From contig NZ_POYJ01000002.1 of assembly GCF_002895435.1 (NCBI RefSeq), forward strand, positions 496,001 through 560,000: DNA of 64,000 nucleotides, given 5' to 3'. The position numbers and the translations under genes are program-made. The notes below the pieces were generated by a model. That model searched no databases and was not told where the DNA came from. It was given only the letters and a program-made list of their open reading frames with translations. Source of the DNA: Aquimarina sediminis. Its GTDB lineage: Bacteria > Bacteroidota > Bacteroidia > Flavobacteriales > Flavobacteriaceae. Shown piece by piece: positions 47,057 through 54,727 of the stretch (position 1 is its first letter; each line of letters begins with the position of its first letter).

Positions 47057-49489
47057 ATGAATGTAAAAACACTTTCTTTATTAGGTCTTATGATGATTCT
47101 TCCTTTATTGGTGGTATCTCAATCTAGAGAAATTATTACTTTGACAGATGATTGGAAATTTCAAAAAGGGAAGAATGATGATGCCTTTCAAAAACAATTT
47201 GATGATTTACAGTGGGAAACTGTAACTGTACCTCACGACTGGGCAATTTATGGTCCTTTTGATAGAGAGATTGACCTACAAAAAGTAACTATTACTCAAG
47301 ATGGAATGTCCAAACCAGCCGAATTAACCGGCAGGAGTGGTGCACTTCCTTATACCGGAGAAGCATGGTATCGAAATACTTTTTTAGCTTCAGACTTTGA
47401 TGACACAAAAAAAGCCATTGTTCTTTTTGATGGGGCTATGAGTGAACCAAAGGTATATATCAATGGGTCAAAAGTTGGAGAATGGAATTACGGATATAAT
47501 TATTTTTATTTCGATATATCTAAATACATTGTTTCAGGTTCAGAAAATACAATTGCCGTTCATCTTTCGAATGTTGGTTTATCTTCACGATGGTATCCAG
47601 GAGCAGGTTTATATAGAAATGTCAGGATTATTATAAAAAATAAGAACAGTATTGATCAATGGGGAACCTTTATCACTACTCCATACATATCTGATAAAAT
47701 TGCCAAGGTAAATATTAAAACCAAGGTTTCAGGACAAGATATTGAACTCATTACTAAAATAATAGATGCCACAGGTCAGGAAATTAATTCTCTGAAAACT
47801 ACTCAATTATTCGATAATGAATTTGAACAGAATTTAGTAGTTGAAACCCCTAAGCTTTGGAGCCCTGATTCTCCTTATTTGTATACAGCTATTTCAGAAG
47901 TTTATAAAGATAATGAGTTACAGGATAGAATTTCAACAAAATTTGGAATTCGAGAGATTAAATACCAACCCAAAAAAGGATTTGTTCTCAATGGTAAAGT
48001 AACAAAATTCAAAGGAGTCTGTTTACATCATGATCTGGGACCACTTGGGGTAGCTGTTAACAAAGCAGCCTTAAAAAGACAACTGCGTATTTTAAAAGAT
48101 ATGGGAGCTAATGCTATTCGTAGTTCACATAACATGCCATCTATCGAACAATTAGAGCTATGTGATGAAATGGGTTTTTTATTTTTAGCCGAATCTTTTG
48201 ATGAATGGGCTGTACCAAAAGTCGAAAATGGTTATAATCGATTTTTTAAAACAGATGTTGAAAAGGATATTGTCAATCTTGTTCACGCTACTAGAAATCA
48301 TCCTTGCATTGTGATGTGGAGTGCCGGAAACGAAGTGCCAGATCAATTCGGTGCAATTGGAGCAAAAAGAGCCAAAATGATTCAAGATATTTTCCATAGA
48401 GAAGATCCTACAAGACCAGTCACTGCGGGTATGGATCAGGTAAAGGCAACCATGGAGTCTGGATTTGGCGCGGTTTTAGATATTCCTGGATTAAATTACC
48501 GTGTTGGTCTTTATGATGAAGCTTATGACAAGTTTCCACAGGGTATGATATTGGGCTCAGAAACTGCATCTACAGTGAGTTCTAGGGGTATTTACAAGTT
48601 TCCGGTTAAAAAGGGAGCACATGTATTGTATGATGATTATCAATGTTCGTCCTATGATTTGGAATATTGTCGCTGGTCAAATACCCCAGATGATGATGCC
48701 GTTTTGCAGGATGATAGAGATTGGGTAATTGGTGAATTTGTTTGGACAGGGTTTGACTATCTAGGAGAACCAACACCGTATTACACAGAATGGCCATCAA
48801 GAAGCTCTTATTTTGGAATTGTTGACCTAGCTGGTTTGCCCAAAGATCGGTATTATCATTATCGCAGTAGATGGAATACAAAAGACGAGACGTTACATAT
48901 ACTCCCACATTGGAACTGGAAAGGAAAAGAGGGAGATACAATTCCGGTATTTGTGTATACCAATTATAGTGCAGCAGAACTATTTTTAAATGGTAAAAGT
49001 TTGGGTGTTCAAAGAAAGAATGACTCTACTTCTTTAAGTCGATATCGACTTATGTGGATGGACGTAATATACGAGCCTGGGGAACTTAAAGTTGCTGCCC
49101 TGGATGACAATGGAAATGTTGTAGCAGAAAAAAGTATACATACCTCAGGTGATCCATATCAATTAAAATTAGAAGCTGATAAAACCATATTGAGAGCCAA
49201 TGGTAAAGATTTGTCATATGTTACAGTTTCGGTCTTAGATAAAAATGGAATTGAATGCCCTACAGCTATTAATCAGCTAAAATTTAATGTGACAGGAAAA
49301 GGTTCTTTTCGTGCCGCATGTAACGGAGATGCTACTTCATTAGAAATGTTTCATTACCCGACAATGAAATTGTTTAGTGGAAAGCTAGTAGTTACCGTAC
49401 AATCAAGTAAGGAAGATGGGGAAATTAAATTCTTAGTAGAAGGTTCTGGGCTAAAAGATGCCGAAATAGTGCTACAATCCAAAAAGTAA
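47057..49489 (+). CDS. GH2 family glycosidase with DUF4982 and invasin-like C-terminus
   Basis: Second, shorter GH2 enzyme (810 residues), exported (signal ending VVSQ). The N-terminal sugar-binding domain is followed by an immunoglobulin-like domain and a TIM barrel with acid/base Glu in WSAGNEVPDQ (about 425) and nucleophile in LGSETAST (about 501). Then come a DUF4982 region (HWNWKGKEGDTIPVFVYTN) and a Big-like domain (LRANGKDLSYVTVSV). This layout is that of Bacteroidota GH2 beta-galactosidase/beta-glucuronidase-like enzymes distinct from LacZ, so substrate or linkage preference probably differs from the other GH2 gene. It ends the plus-strand PUL arm. Confidence 0.9.
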   Translation: MNVKTLSLLGLMMILPLLVVSQSREIITLTDDWKFQKGKNDDAFQKQFDDLQWETVTVPHDWAIYGPFDREIDLQKVTITQDGMSKPAELTGRSGALPYTGEAWYRNTFLASDFDDTKKAIVLFDGAMSEPKVYINGSKVGEWNYGYNYFYFDISKYIVSGSENTIAVHLSNVGLSSRWYPGAGLYRNVRIIIKNKNSIDQWGTFITTPYISDKIAKVNIKTKVSGQDIELITKIIDATGQEINSLKTTQLFDNEFEQNLVVETPKLWSPDSPYLYTAISEVYKDNELQDRISTKFGIREIKYQPKKGFVLNGKVTKFKGVCLHHDLGPLGVAVNKAALKRQLRILKDMGANAIRSSHNMPSIEQLELCDEMGFLFLAESFDEWAVPKVENGYNRFFKTDVEKDIVNLVHATRNHPCIVMWSAGNEVPDQFGAIGAKRAKMIQDIFHREDPTRPVTAGMDQVKATMESGFGAVLDIPGLNYRVGLYDEAYDKFPQGMILGSETASTVSSRGIYKFPVKKGAHVLYDDYQCSSYDLEYCRWSNTPDDDAVLQDDRDWVIGEFVWTGFDYLGEPTPYYTEWPSRSSYFGIVDLAGLPKDRYYHYRSRWNTKDETLHILPHWNWKGKEGDTIPVFVYTNYSAAELFLNGKSLGVQRKNDSTSLSRYRLMWMDVIYEPGELKVAALDDNGNVVAEKSIHTSGDPYQLKLEADKTILRANGKDLSYVTVSVLDKNGIECPTAINQLKFNVTGKGSFRAACNGDATSLEMFHYPTMKLFSGKLVVTVQSSKEDGEIKFLVEGSGLKDAEIVLQSKK

Positions 49490-49545
49490 AAGGTATCTTA
49501 TACATCACTTACAATACTGAAAGTCAAAATGAAGTCATTGACACA

Positions 49546-49592
49546 TTAAAAAAGGCTTTACGAGGTAAAATAAAACTCTGTAAAGCCTCTTT
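49546..49592 (-). terminator. Terminator downstream of tRNA-Ala
   Basis: AGGCTTTAC (49553-49561) pairs with GTAAAGCCT (49580-49588). On the minus strand a T run follows the stem, so it fits the usp-tRNA transcript; it may also stop the PUL transcript coming from the other side. Confidence 0.75.
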
Positions 49593-49600
49593 ATTATTAG

Positions 49601-49674
49601 TGGAGAAGATGGGAGTCGAACCCACGACCTCTTGACTGCCAGTCAAACGCTCTAGCCAGCTGAGCTACATCCCC
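49601..49674 (-). tRNA. tRNA-Ala (anticodon GGC)
   Basis: Read on the minus strand it begins GGGGATGTAGCTCAG and folds as a cloverleaf: D stem GCTC/GAGC, anticodon stem TTTGA/TCAAG with loop CTGGCAG, and T arm GTGGG-TTCGACT-CCCAT. The anticodon GGC reads GCC alanine codons. The acceptor stem has a G3-U70 wobble pair, the classic alanine identity element, and one U6-U67 mismatch. CCA is not encoded. Confidence 0.95.
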
Positions 49675-49682
49675 TACTGTTT

Positions 49683-50483
49683 TTAATCAGCTCCTCGCAA
49701 AACTAATAACGGGATTCTACTGTCAAAATCCTTTTTGAGGATTGTATTTTCTTCCCAGAGTTTTGCAAAAAAACCTCGTTTTCGTCTAAAAACACAAAGA
49801 AGCTCAGGATAGTTTTCATTAAGATGCTCCAAAACTCCCTGAAACAAGGTTGCATTTTCAGAAGATTTATAAGATGAAGTAATTTCACCAAAATCTTTGT
49901 CAAATTTAGAATCTTCAGGTAAAAAATTTGCTGTTTTTACTTGAAGTAACTTCATTTCGGCATTAAAAGTACTTAAAATTTCTTTTATAGGTGTTAATGC
50001 GTTTTTCTTTTTTAAGACACCCGACTTAACAGCCATAAGCACTTTGTTTATAGGTTTGAAAACATAGTTTTCAGGAATAATTAATATCGGAATCTCTGTG
50101 TTTTTTAATAAGCTACCAGAGATTTCCCCAAGAAAATATGGGTTTTTAATATCACTCCTTTCTGCTCCCAGAATAAGTAAATCGATAGAACGCTCTAAGT
50201 TAAATTTTGGAATAGCTTCTAAAAGCTCTCCTTCTAAAGGCAGAGCAATTACTTCTACTCCTTTTTTATCAATTTTGGCAACTTCCTCTTCAATCGAAGA
50301 AGCCGTAATACTCTTTAGTGTTTTGTTTACAGAAGGTAGACTACCAGATCTAGGGAGTTCTTTAAAAACTTCCACTACATATACTGTTGCTTTGAGTTCT
50401 TTTGCAAAATCAATGGCATATTGAAGCCTAGCTATACTAATAGAATGTTTAGACACCCCCAAAGGAACCAATATATTCTTCAT
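49683..50483 (-). CDS. Universal stress protein, tandem UspA domains
   Basis: Cytoplasmic protein with two UspA-like halves. The first begins MKNILVPLGVSKHSISIARLQYAI and contains LLILGAERSD and GEISGSLLKNTEIPILIIP, matching the family pattern G-x2-G-x9-GS. The second half (from about residue 150, INKVLMAVKSG) is more degenerate and ends LLVLRGAD. Such tandem proteins are common in flavobacteria; the ligand is unknown. The stop codon lies eight bases before the 5' end of the tRNA-Ala gene on the same strand, so the tRNA is probably cut from a shared transcript. Confidence 0.85.
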   Translation of the reverse strand: MKNILVPLGVSKHSISIARLQYAIDFAKELKATVYVVEVFKELPRSGSLPSVNKTLKSITASSIEEEVAKIDKKGVEVIALPLEGELLEAIPKFNLERSIDLLILGAERSDIKNPYFLGEISGSLLKNTEIPILIIPENYVFKPINKVLMAVKSGVLKKKNALTPIKEILSTFNAEMKLLQVKTANFLPEDSKFDKDFGEITSSYKSSENATLFQGVLEHLNENYPELLCVFRRKRGFFAKLWEENTILKKDFDSRIPLLVLRGAD

Positions 50484-50653
50484 TACTTATTGTGATTTGT
50501 GATTTAAACAGTAAAATTACAATTTTAGACCTTTTATAAAATAAATTTTTGATAAATATTGATTTTAACCCCTTAGAATTGGTTTTTTCTTAAAGTTTTT
50601 TTAAATATTTATCAGAATATTATTCCCTACTATAATCTGCGAGATAAAGTTAG

Positions 50654-50661
50654 TACTTTTG
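50654..50661 (+). promoter_or_regulatory. Minus-7 element for the GNAT-MATE operon
   Basis: TACTTTTG matches TAnnTTTG and ends 18 bases before the ATG of the acetyltransferase. I do not see a convincing minus-33 TTTG. Confidence 0.4.
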
Positions 50662-50679
50662 AACTTAACCAAAAAAAGT

Positions 50680-51180
50680 ATGATTCGTAAAGGATTACTA
50701 TCAGATTTAGATGCTATTTATACATTGACCCGAGCTTGTGCCAAGGCCATGATGGCTAATGGTATTTATCAATGGAATGAGCATTATCCGACTCAAGAGC
50801 GTTTCCAAAAAGATATAGAGTTACAGGAGCTATATGTTTTAGAAGATAAAGATAATTTAATAGGAATTATTGTACTTACAGATCTAATGGATGAAGAGTA
50901 TATCCCTGTTAATTGGTTGACTGAGAATAAGAATAACCTATATGTACACCGCGTGGCAATTCATCCAGAATACTGGGGTAAAGGGTATGCCCAAAAACTA
51001 ATGGATTTTGCAGAAAACTACGCCCGAGAAAACCAATATCAATCAGTAAGACTAGATACTTTTAGTGAAAATAAAAGGAATCAAAAATTTTATGAGATAC
51101 GAGGATATCAGCGCTTGGATGATATTTTTTTTCCGAAACAAAGTGAACACCCATTTCATTGTTATGAACTCATTGTATGA
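50680..51180 (+). CDS. GNAT family N-acetyltransferase
   Basis: Acetyl-CoA dependent transferase of unknown acceptor. The N-terminus MIRKGLLSDLDAIYTLTRAC is the usual GNAT opening. The acetyl-CoA loop is VAIHPEYWGKGYAQKLMDFAE (about residues 92-112), followed by the SVRLDTFSENKRNQKFYE strand-helix and a final YELIV. At 166 residues it is standard. ATG at 50680 is chosen over an upstream TTG that lies inside the promoter element. Its stop overlaps the ATG of the MATE transporter (ATGA), so the pair is coupled; a shared detoxification role is conceivable. Confidence 0.87.
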   Translation: MIRKGLLSDLDAIYTLTRACAKAMMANGIYQWNEHYPTQERFQKDIELQELYVLEDKDNLIGIIVLTDLMDEEYIPVNWLTENKNNLYVHRVAIHPEYWGKGYAQKLMDFAENYARENQYQSVRLDTFSENKRNQKFYEIRGYQRLDDIFFPKQSEHPFHCYELIV

Positions 51181-52505
51181 GTAAAGCTATTAGTTTTAAA
51201 AATATTAATCGTTTAGCTATACCTGCTATTATTGCCGGTATTGCAGAACCACTACTTTCTATAACAGATACTGCTATTGTAGGAAACATCCCAGAATATG
51301 GTACAGAGTCTTTGGCAGCAGTAGGTATTGTAGGCTCGTTTTTGTCGGCATTGATATGGATTCTCGGTCAAACACGAAGTGCTATTTCGGCGATTATCTC
51401 TCAATATTTGGGTGCAGGTAAGATAGAAGAAGTAAAAACATTGCCGGCTCAAGCCATATTCTTTAATGTAACCCTTAGTATTATTGTGCTAATTTCGACA
51501 GTTTTCTTTGTCGAAGATATTTTTAAGCTCTATAATGCCTCAGGGTTAATCTTGGAATACTGTGTAGTTTATTACGATATTCGGGTTTGGGGATTTCCTT
51601 TAACCTTATTCACATTTGCTGTTTTTGGTATTTTTAGAGGTCTTCAAAATACATTTTGGCCAATGATAGTAGCTGTAATTGGTGCAGTATCTAATATTGT
51701 ACTAGACTTTATTTTGGTATATGGAATAAAAGACCTTATTGAGCCGATGGGAATTAGTGGAGCAGCGTGGGCCAGTCTGATTTCACAGTTTTTAATGGCG
51801 ATTATAGTTTTTGTATTGCTGATACTGAAAACAGATGTGAGTCTAAAGTTACGTTTCCCTTTAAATAAAGAAATAGGAAGATTGGTAACAATGAGTCTTA
51901 ATCTTTTTGTACGTTCTATTGCCTTAAATACCGCCTTATATTTTGCAACATCTCATGCGACAGATTATGGAGATGAATATATAGCTGCATATACTATTGC
52001 AATGAATATTTGGATGTTTACGGCATTTTTTATTGATGGTTATGGTGGTGCAGGTAATATATTGGGAGGAAAATTATTAGGAGCAAAAGATTATAAGTCT
52101 TTGTGGAGACTAAGTAAACGTGTAAGTGCATATGGTATTGGCGTAAGTTTGATTTTAGCAATATTTGGATTTGCATTTTATTATAAGATTGGAGAAGTAT
52201 TTACAACAGATACTATAGTTCTAGAGACGTTTTATAGTGTCTTTTTTATTGTCTTAATTGTACAGCCTATTAATGGACTTGCTTTTGTCTTTGATGGGAT
52301 TTTTAAAGGTTTGGGTGAAATGGGGTATTTAAGAAATGTGCTGCTAGGTGCTACATTCTTAGGGTTTATTCCAACGTTGTATTTATGTGATTATTTTGAC
52401 CTAAAATTATATGGTATATGGATTGGGTTTACTGTTTGGGCACTTTTTAGAGGATTAGCACTGGTTATAAAGTTTAGAAAGAAATTTTTACCTTTAATTT
52501 CCTAA
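51177..52505 (+). CDS. MATE family efflux transporter, DinF-like
   Basis: Inner-membrane multidrug/organic-cation type exporter with about 12 hydrophobic segments in two similar halves. The opening INRLAIPAIIAGIAEPLLSITDTAIVG and the repeat-type segment LNLFVRSIALNTALYFATS are family features, and PMGISGAAWASLISQF is a conserved MATE motif. Length 442 is normal. It overlaps the preceding GNAT gene by four bases and its stop overlaps the end of a small convergent gene on the other strand. Substrate cannot be stated from sequence. Confidence 0.9.
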   Translation: MSKAISFKNINRLAIPAIIAGIAEPLLSITDTAIVGNIPEYGTESLAAVGIVGSFLSALIWILGQTRSAISAIISQYLGAGKIEEVKTLPAQAIFFNVTLSIIVLISTVFFVEDIFKLYNASGLILEYCVVYYDIRVWGFPLTLFTFAVFGIFRGLQNTFWPMIVAVIGAVSNIVLDFILVYGIKDLIEPMGISGAAWASLISQFLMAIIVFVLLILKTDVSLKLRFPLNKEIGRLVTMSLNLFVRSIALNTALYFATSHATDYGDEYIAAYTIAMNIWMFTAFFIDGYGGAGNILGGKLLGAKDYKSLWRLSKRVSAYGIGVSLILAIFGFAFYYKIGEVFTTDTIVLETFYSVFFIVLIVQPINGLAFVFDGIFKGLGEMGYLRNVLLGATFLGFIPTLYLCDYFDLKLYGIWIGFTVWALFRGLALVIKFRKKFLPLIS

Positions 52506-52645
52506 AAATAAAGAAGGGCAAATAATAAAGGAGCGTAAATAAGAATCAAAAGAATTCCTATTCGTAATCTATTTTTTTCAAAAAAATCTTCTAACATCAT
52601 TTGTGTGTATTTTAAGAACCATCTATAAAAAAGACTTGTTTTCAT
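52502..52645 (-). CDS. Small single-pass membrane protein, 47 residues
   Basis: No family recognised. Translation on the minus strand gives MKTSLFYRWFLKYTQ, an acidic-basic stretch MMLEDFFEKNRLR, and then one strong hydrophobic helix (IGILLILIYAPLLFALLYF) ending at the stop. The charge pattern (basic residues just before the helix) is that of an N-in tail-anchored protein. Codon use is natural for the genome. It converges with the MATE gene and shares its stop region. A shorter version could start at the Met pair (residues 16-17). It is too short for usual gene callers. Confidence 0.5.
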   Translation of the reverse strand: MKTSLFYRWFLKYTQMMLEDFFEKNRLRIGILLILIYAPLLFALLYF

Positions 52646-52827
52646 ACAGACAGTTACGTTTATTTTTATTTAGAATTAAGTGATAGATTCAGTAATAAAA
52701 TATGTTTAACCCATATTTTGATATAGAAACTAACTCTAATGATTGGATGGTGTCGATCGAAATAATTACATAGGTATTTTAATCTTCAATCGGTATTAGT
52801 TATTTTTACTTTAAAGTTATTACAATA

Positions 52828-53592
52828 ATGATACCAAGATCCAACGGAAGTTTATATACGCATATAGAAAACGATATTGCTACAATAGAGTTTGGGCATG
52901 AAGCCAGTAATTCTTTTCCTTCAGAATTATTAGCAAGATTAGCAAAGGCATTTGATACGCTATCAAATGATGAATCTGCAAGAGTAATTATTCTAAAATC
53001 AGAAGGAGACCGAGCTTTTTGTGCAGGAGCTTCTTTTGATGAGTTGGTTGCAATCAGGAATCTAGATGAAGGGAAGCATTTTTTTTCTGGATTTGCTAAT
53101 GTGATTAATGCAATGCGAAAATGCAAAAAACCAATAATTGGTAGAATACAAGGCAAAGCTGTTGGAGGAGGAGTAGGATTGACTTCTGCTTGTGATTATT
53201 GTTTGGCTACAGAAGTAGCTTCGATAAAATTAAGTGAACTTACTATTGGGATTGGACCATTTGTAATAGAGCCTGCAGTATCAAGAAAAATAGGATTAGC
53301 AGGTTTTGAAGCATTGGCATGGGATGCTTCACAGTGGAAAAATGCCTATTGGGCAAAAGAACAAGGACTGTATGCTCGAGTTTTTGAAACGATATCAGAG
53401 CTAGACAAAGAGGTGCAATTGTTTGCAGAAAAGCTAGCAAGTTACAATCCAGAAGCAACACAGCAAATGAAAAAAATAAGCTGGAGAGGAACAGATCACT
53501 GGCAAGAACTTCTTATAGAGAGAGCGGCTATTTCTGGAGAATTGGTCCTTTCTGAATTTACTAAACGAGCACTAGAGAAATTCAAAAAATAA
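52828..53592 (+). CDS. Enoyl-CoA hydratase/isomerase family protein
   Basis: Crotonase-fold enzyme acting on acyl-CoA. The oxyanion-hole segments are seen: GDRAFCAGASFDEL (about 62-75) and GRIQGKAVGGGVGLTSACDYCLAT (about 108-131). The active-site region LSELTIGIGPFVIEPAVSRKIG has Glu at the first catalytic position but lacks the second Glu typical of true hydratases, so an isomerase or other crotonase activity is possible. Length 254 is standard. It stands alone, without other beta-oxidation or phenylacetate genes nearby, so the pathway is not evident. Confidence 0.87.
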   Translation: MIPRSNGSLYTHIENDIATIEFGHEASNSFPSELLARLAKAFDTLSNDESARVIILKSEGDRAFCAGASFDELVAIRNLDEGKHFFSGFANVINAMRKCKKPIIGRIQGKAVGGGVGLTSACDYCLATEVASIKLSELTIGIGPFVIEPAVSRKIGLAGFEALAWDASQWKNAYWAKEQGLYARVFETISELDKEVQLFAEKLASYNPEATQQMKKISWRGTDHWQELLIERAAISGELVLSEFTKRALEKFKK

Positions 53593-53669
53593 AAAGAGCT
53601 ACGGGAAACCTTATTCTTGGTGATGCTTTTTTCTTTACATTACACCTTTACAAATTAAAACCTATAACC

Positions 53670-53849
53670 ATGTTAAAAAAACTTTTAAACCTTAGTAATG
53701 TTCAGCCATTAAAAAAAGTAGAGCAATCAAGTATTAACGGAGGATCTGGAAACTGTTTTCTTGATTGTAGACAAGAGTATATTAGTTGCCTGGGAAGTGG
53801 CGGTTCTAATTGTCTTGCAGATTATGTTTTATGCAAATCTACTTGTTAG
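53670..53849 (+). CDS. Double-glycine leader, cysteine-rich secreted peptide (RiPP/bacteriocin-like)
   Basis: A 59-residue precursor. Residues 1-25 form a leader (MLKKLLNLSNVQPLKKVEQS then SINGG) of the bacteriocin/ComC type, with the spaced hydrophobics, the EQ pair and the terminal Gly-Gly that a C39-peptidase ABC exporter cuts. The 34-residue core has six Cys at 29, 33, 40, 48, 55 and 59, giving a mirror-symmetric spacing of 3-6-7-6-3 around a Gly/Ser-rich turn (LGSGGSN). This suggests two short helices joined by three disulfides, C29-C59, C33-C55 and C40-C48, but no disulfide is proven. It has its own terminator. No processing, modification or immunity gene is adjacent. Its activity is unknown. 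Confidence 0.8.
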   Translation: MLKKLLNLSNVQPLKKVEQSSINGGSGNCFLDCRQEYISCLGSGGSNCLADYVLCKSTC

Positions 53850-53871
53850 TAGTTCATATAATCTTACAAAA

Positions 53872-53903
53872 TAATAAAGCGAGTTTTTCTCGCTTTTTTT
53901 GTT
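53872..53903 (+). terminator. Terminator of the cysteine-rich peptide gene
   Basis: AAAGCGAG (53876-53883), loop TTTTT, CTCGCTTT (53889-53896), then a T run; 26 bases after the peptide stop codon. Confidence 0.9.
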
Positions 53904-54064
53904 TCTGAAACAAGATAAAAGAATATCTTATATTGTAGAATTCAAAAATTTATTTGGTAATATTACAGGAGAAAGAAGAAGTTGTTGTTAGCAATACTGT
54001 TTTATACAAATGAGATAGAAAAAACATTTAAAGTAAAGTGCTAATTATAAAGAATAAATAAACA

Positions 54065-54163
54065 ATGGATATACTAAATTTTTTAGGAGGGAATGGACTA
54101 TTCCTATTATTAGGAATCGTTCTCGTAGTGGTTTACTTTATAAATAAGAGAAAGAGACGGTAA
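54065..54163 (+). CDS. Small single-pass membrane protein, 32 residues
   Basis: A tiny gene before queD. It begins MDILNFLGGNG, continues with one hydrophobic helix (LFLLLGIVLVVVYFI) and ends with a strongly basic tail NKRKRR, so the C-terminus should be cytoplasmic. The preceding bases are AT-rich with no clear ribosome binding site. The queD promoter element begins seven bases after its stop. No function can be given. The clean hydrophobic-then-basic pattern and the intact frame argue that it is real, but conservation would be needed to be sure. Confidence 0.5.
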   Translation: MDILNFLGGNGLFLLLGIVLVVVYFINKRKRR

Positions 54164-54170
54164 TCTTCCG

Positions 54171-54178
54171 TAACTTTG
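54171..54178 (+). promoter_or_regulatory. Minus-7 element of queD
   Basis: TAACTTTG matches TAnnTTTG, ending 21 bases before the queD ATG. A minus-33 TTTG at the right distance is not evident. Confidence 0.45.
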
Positions 54179-54199
54179 CCAAAAATTACAAAGTAAACG

Positions 54200-54652
54200 A
54201 TGAGTAAAATTCGTATCACTAAACAATTCTCTTTTGAAACTGGTCATGCCTTGTATGGATATGATGGAAAATGCAGGAATGTTCATGGACATAGTTATAA
54301 ATTAAGTGTAACCGTAATCGGAACTCCTATTACAGATACTTCTCATGTAAAACTAGGGATGGTGATTGATTTTGGCGATCTTAAAAAGATTGTAAAAGAG
54401 GATATTGAAGATGTTTTTGATCATGCTACAGTATTTAATAAGAATACTCCCCATGTAGAACTAGCAAAAGAATTGAAGGATAGAGGGCATAATGTTATCT
54501 TGGTAGATTATCAACCTACCAGTGAGAATATGGTAATTGATTTTGCTGAAAAGATTAAATCCCGATTACCAGAAAATATAACACTATTTGCATTGAAACT
54601 TCAAGAGACCGAGACATCATTTGCAGAGTGGTATGCCTCAGATAATGAGTAA
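54200..54652 (+). CDS. queD: 6-pyruvoyl/6-carboxytetrahydropterin synthase
   Basis: Converts dihydroneopterin triphosphate to 6-carboxytetrahydropterin for queuosine (7-deazaguanine) synthesis. Zinc ligands are visible as His in FETGHALYG and the pair in CRNVHGHSYKL; the catalytic Cys is in the same CRNVHGH motif. MVIDFGDLKKIVKE and FDHATVFNKN are family motifs, and the Glu in LQETETSFAEW lies at the C-terminal active site. Length 150 is normal. No other queuosine genes are adjacent. A eukaryotic-type PTPS activity cannot be excluded, but bacterial context favours QueD. Confidence 0.9.
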   Translation: MSKIRITKQFSFETGHALYGYDGKCRNVHGHSYKLSVTVIGTPITDTSHVKLGMVIDFGDLKKIVKEDIEDVFDHATVFNKNTPHVELAKELKDRGHNVILVDYQPTSENMVIDFAEKIKSRLPENITLFALKLQETETSFAEWYASDNE

Positions 54653-54727
54653 ATGTTTTGGACTTGTTATTACCATGAACAATTTAGGTTTTGTCCTTTT
54701 CTTATCTTTACTTTTTAAACTATAACT

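Noticed and set aside
53910..54060. Possible further small peptide gene between the cysteine-rich peptide and the 32-residue membrane protein.
   Set aside because: Only short frames interrupted by stops are seen; the stretch looks non-coding.
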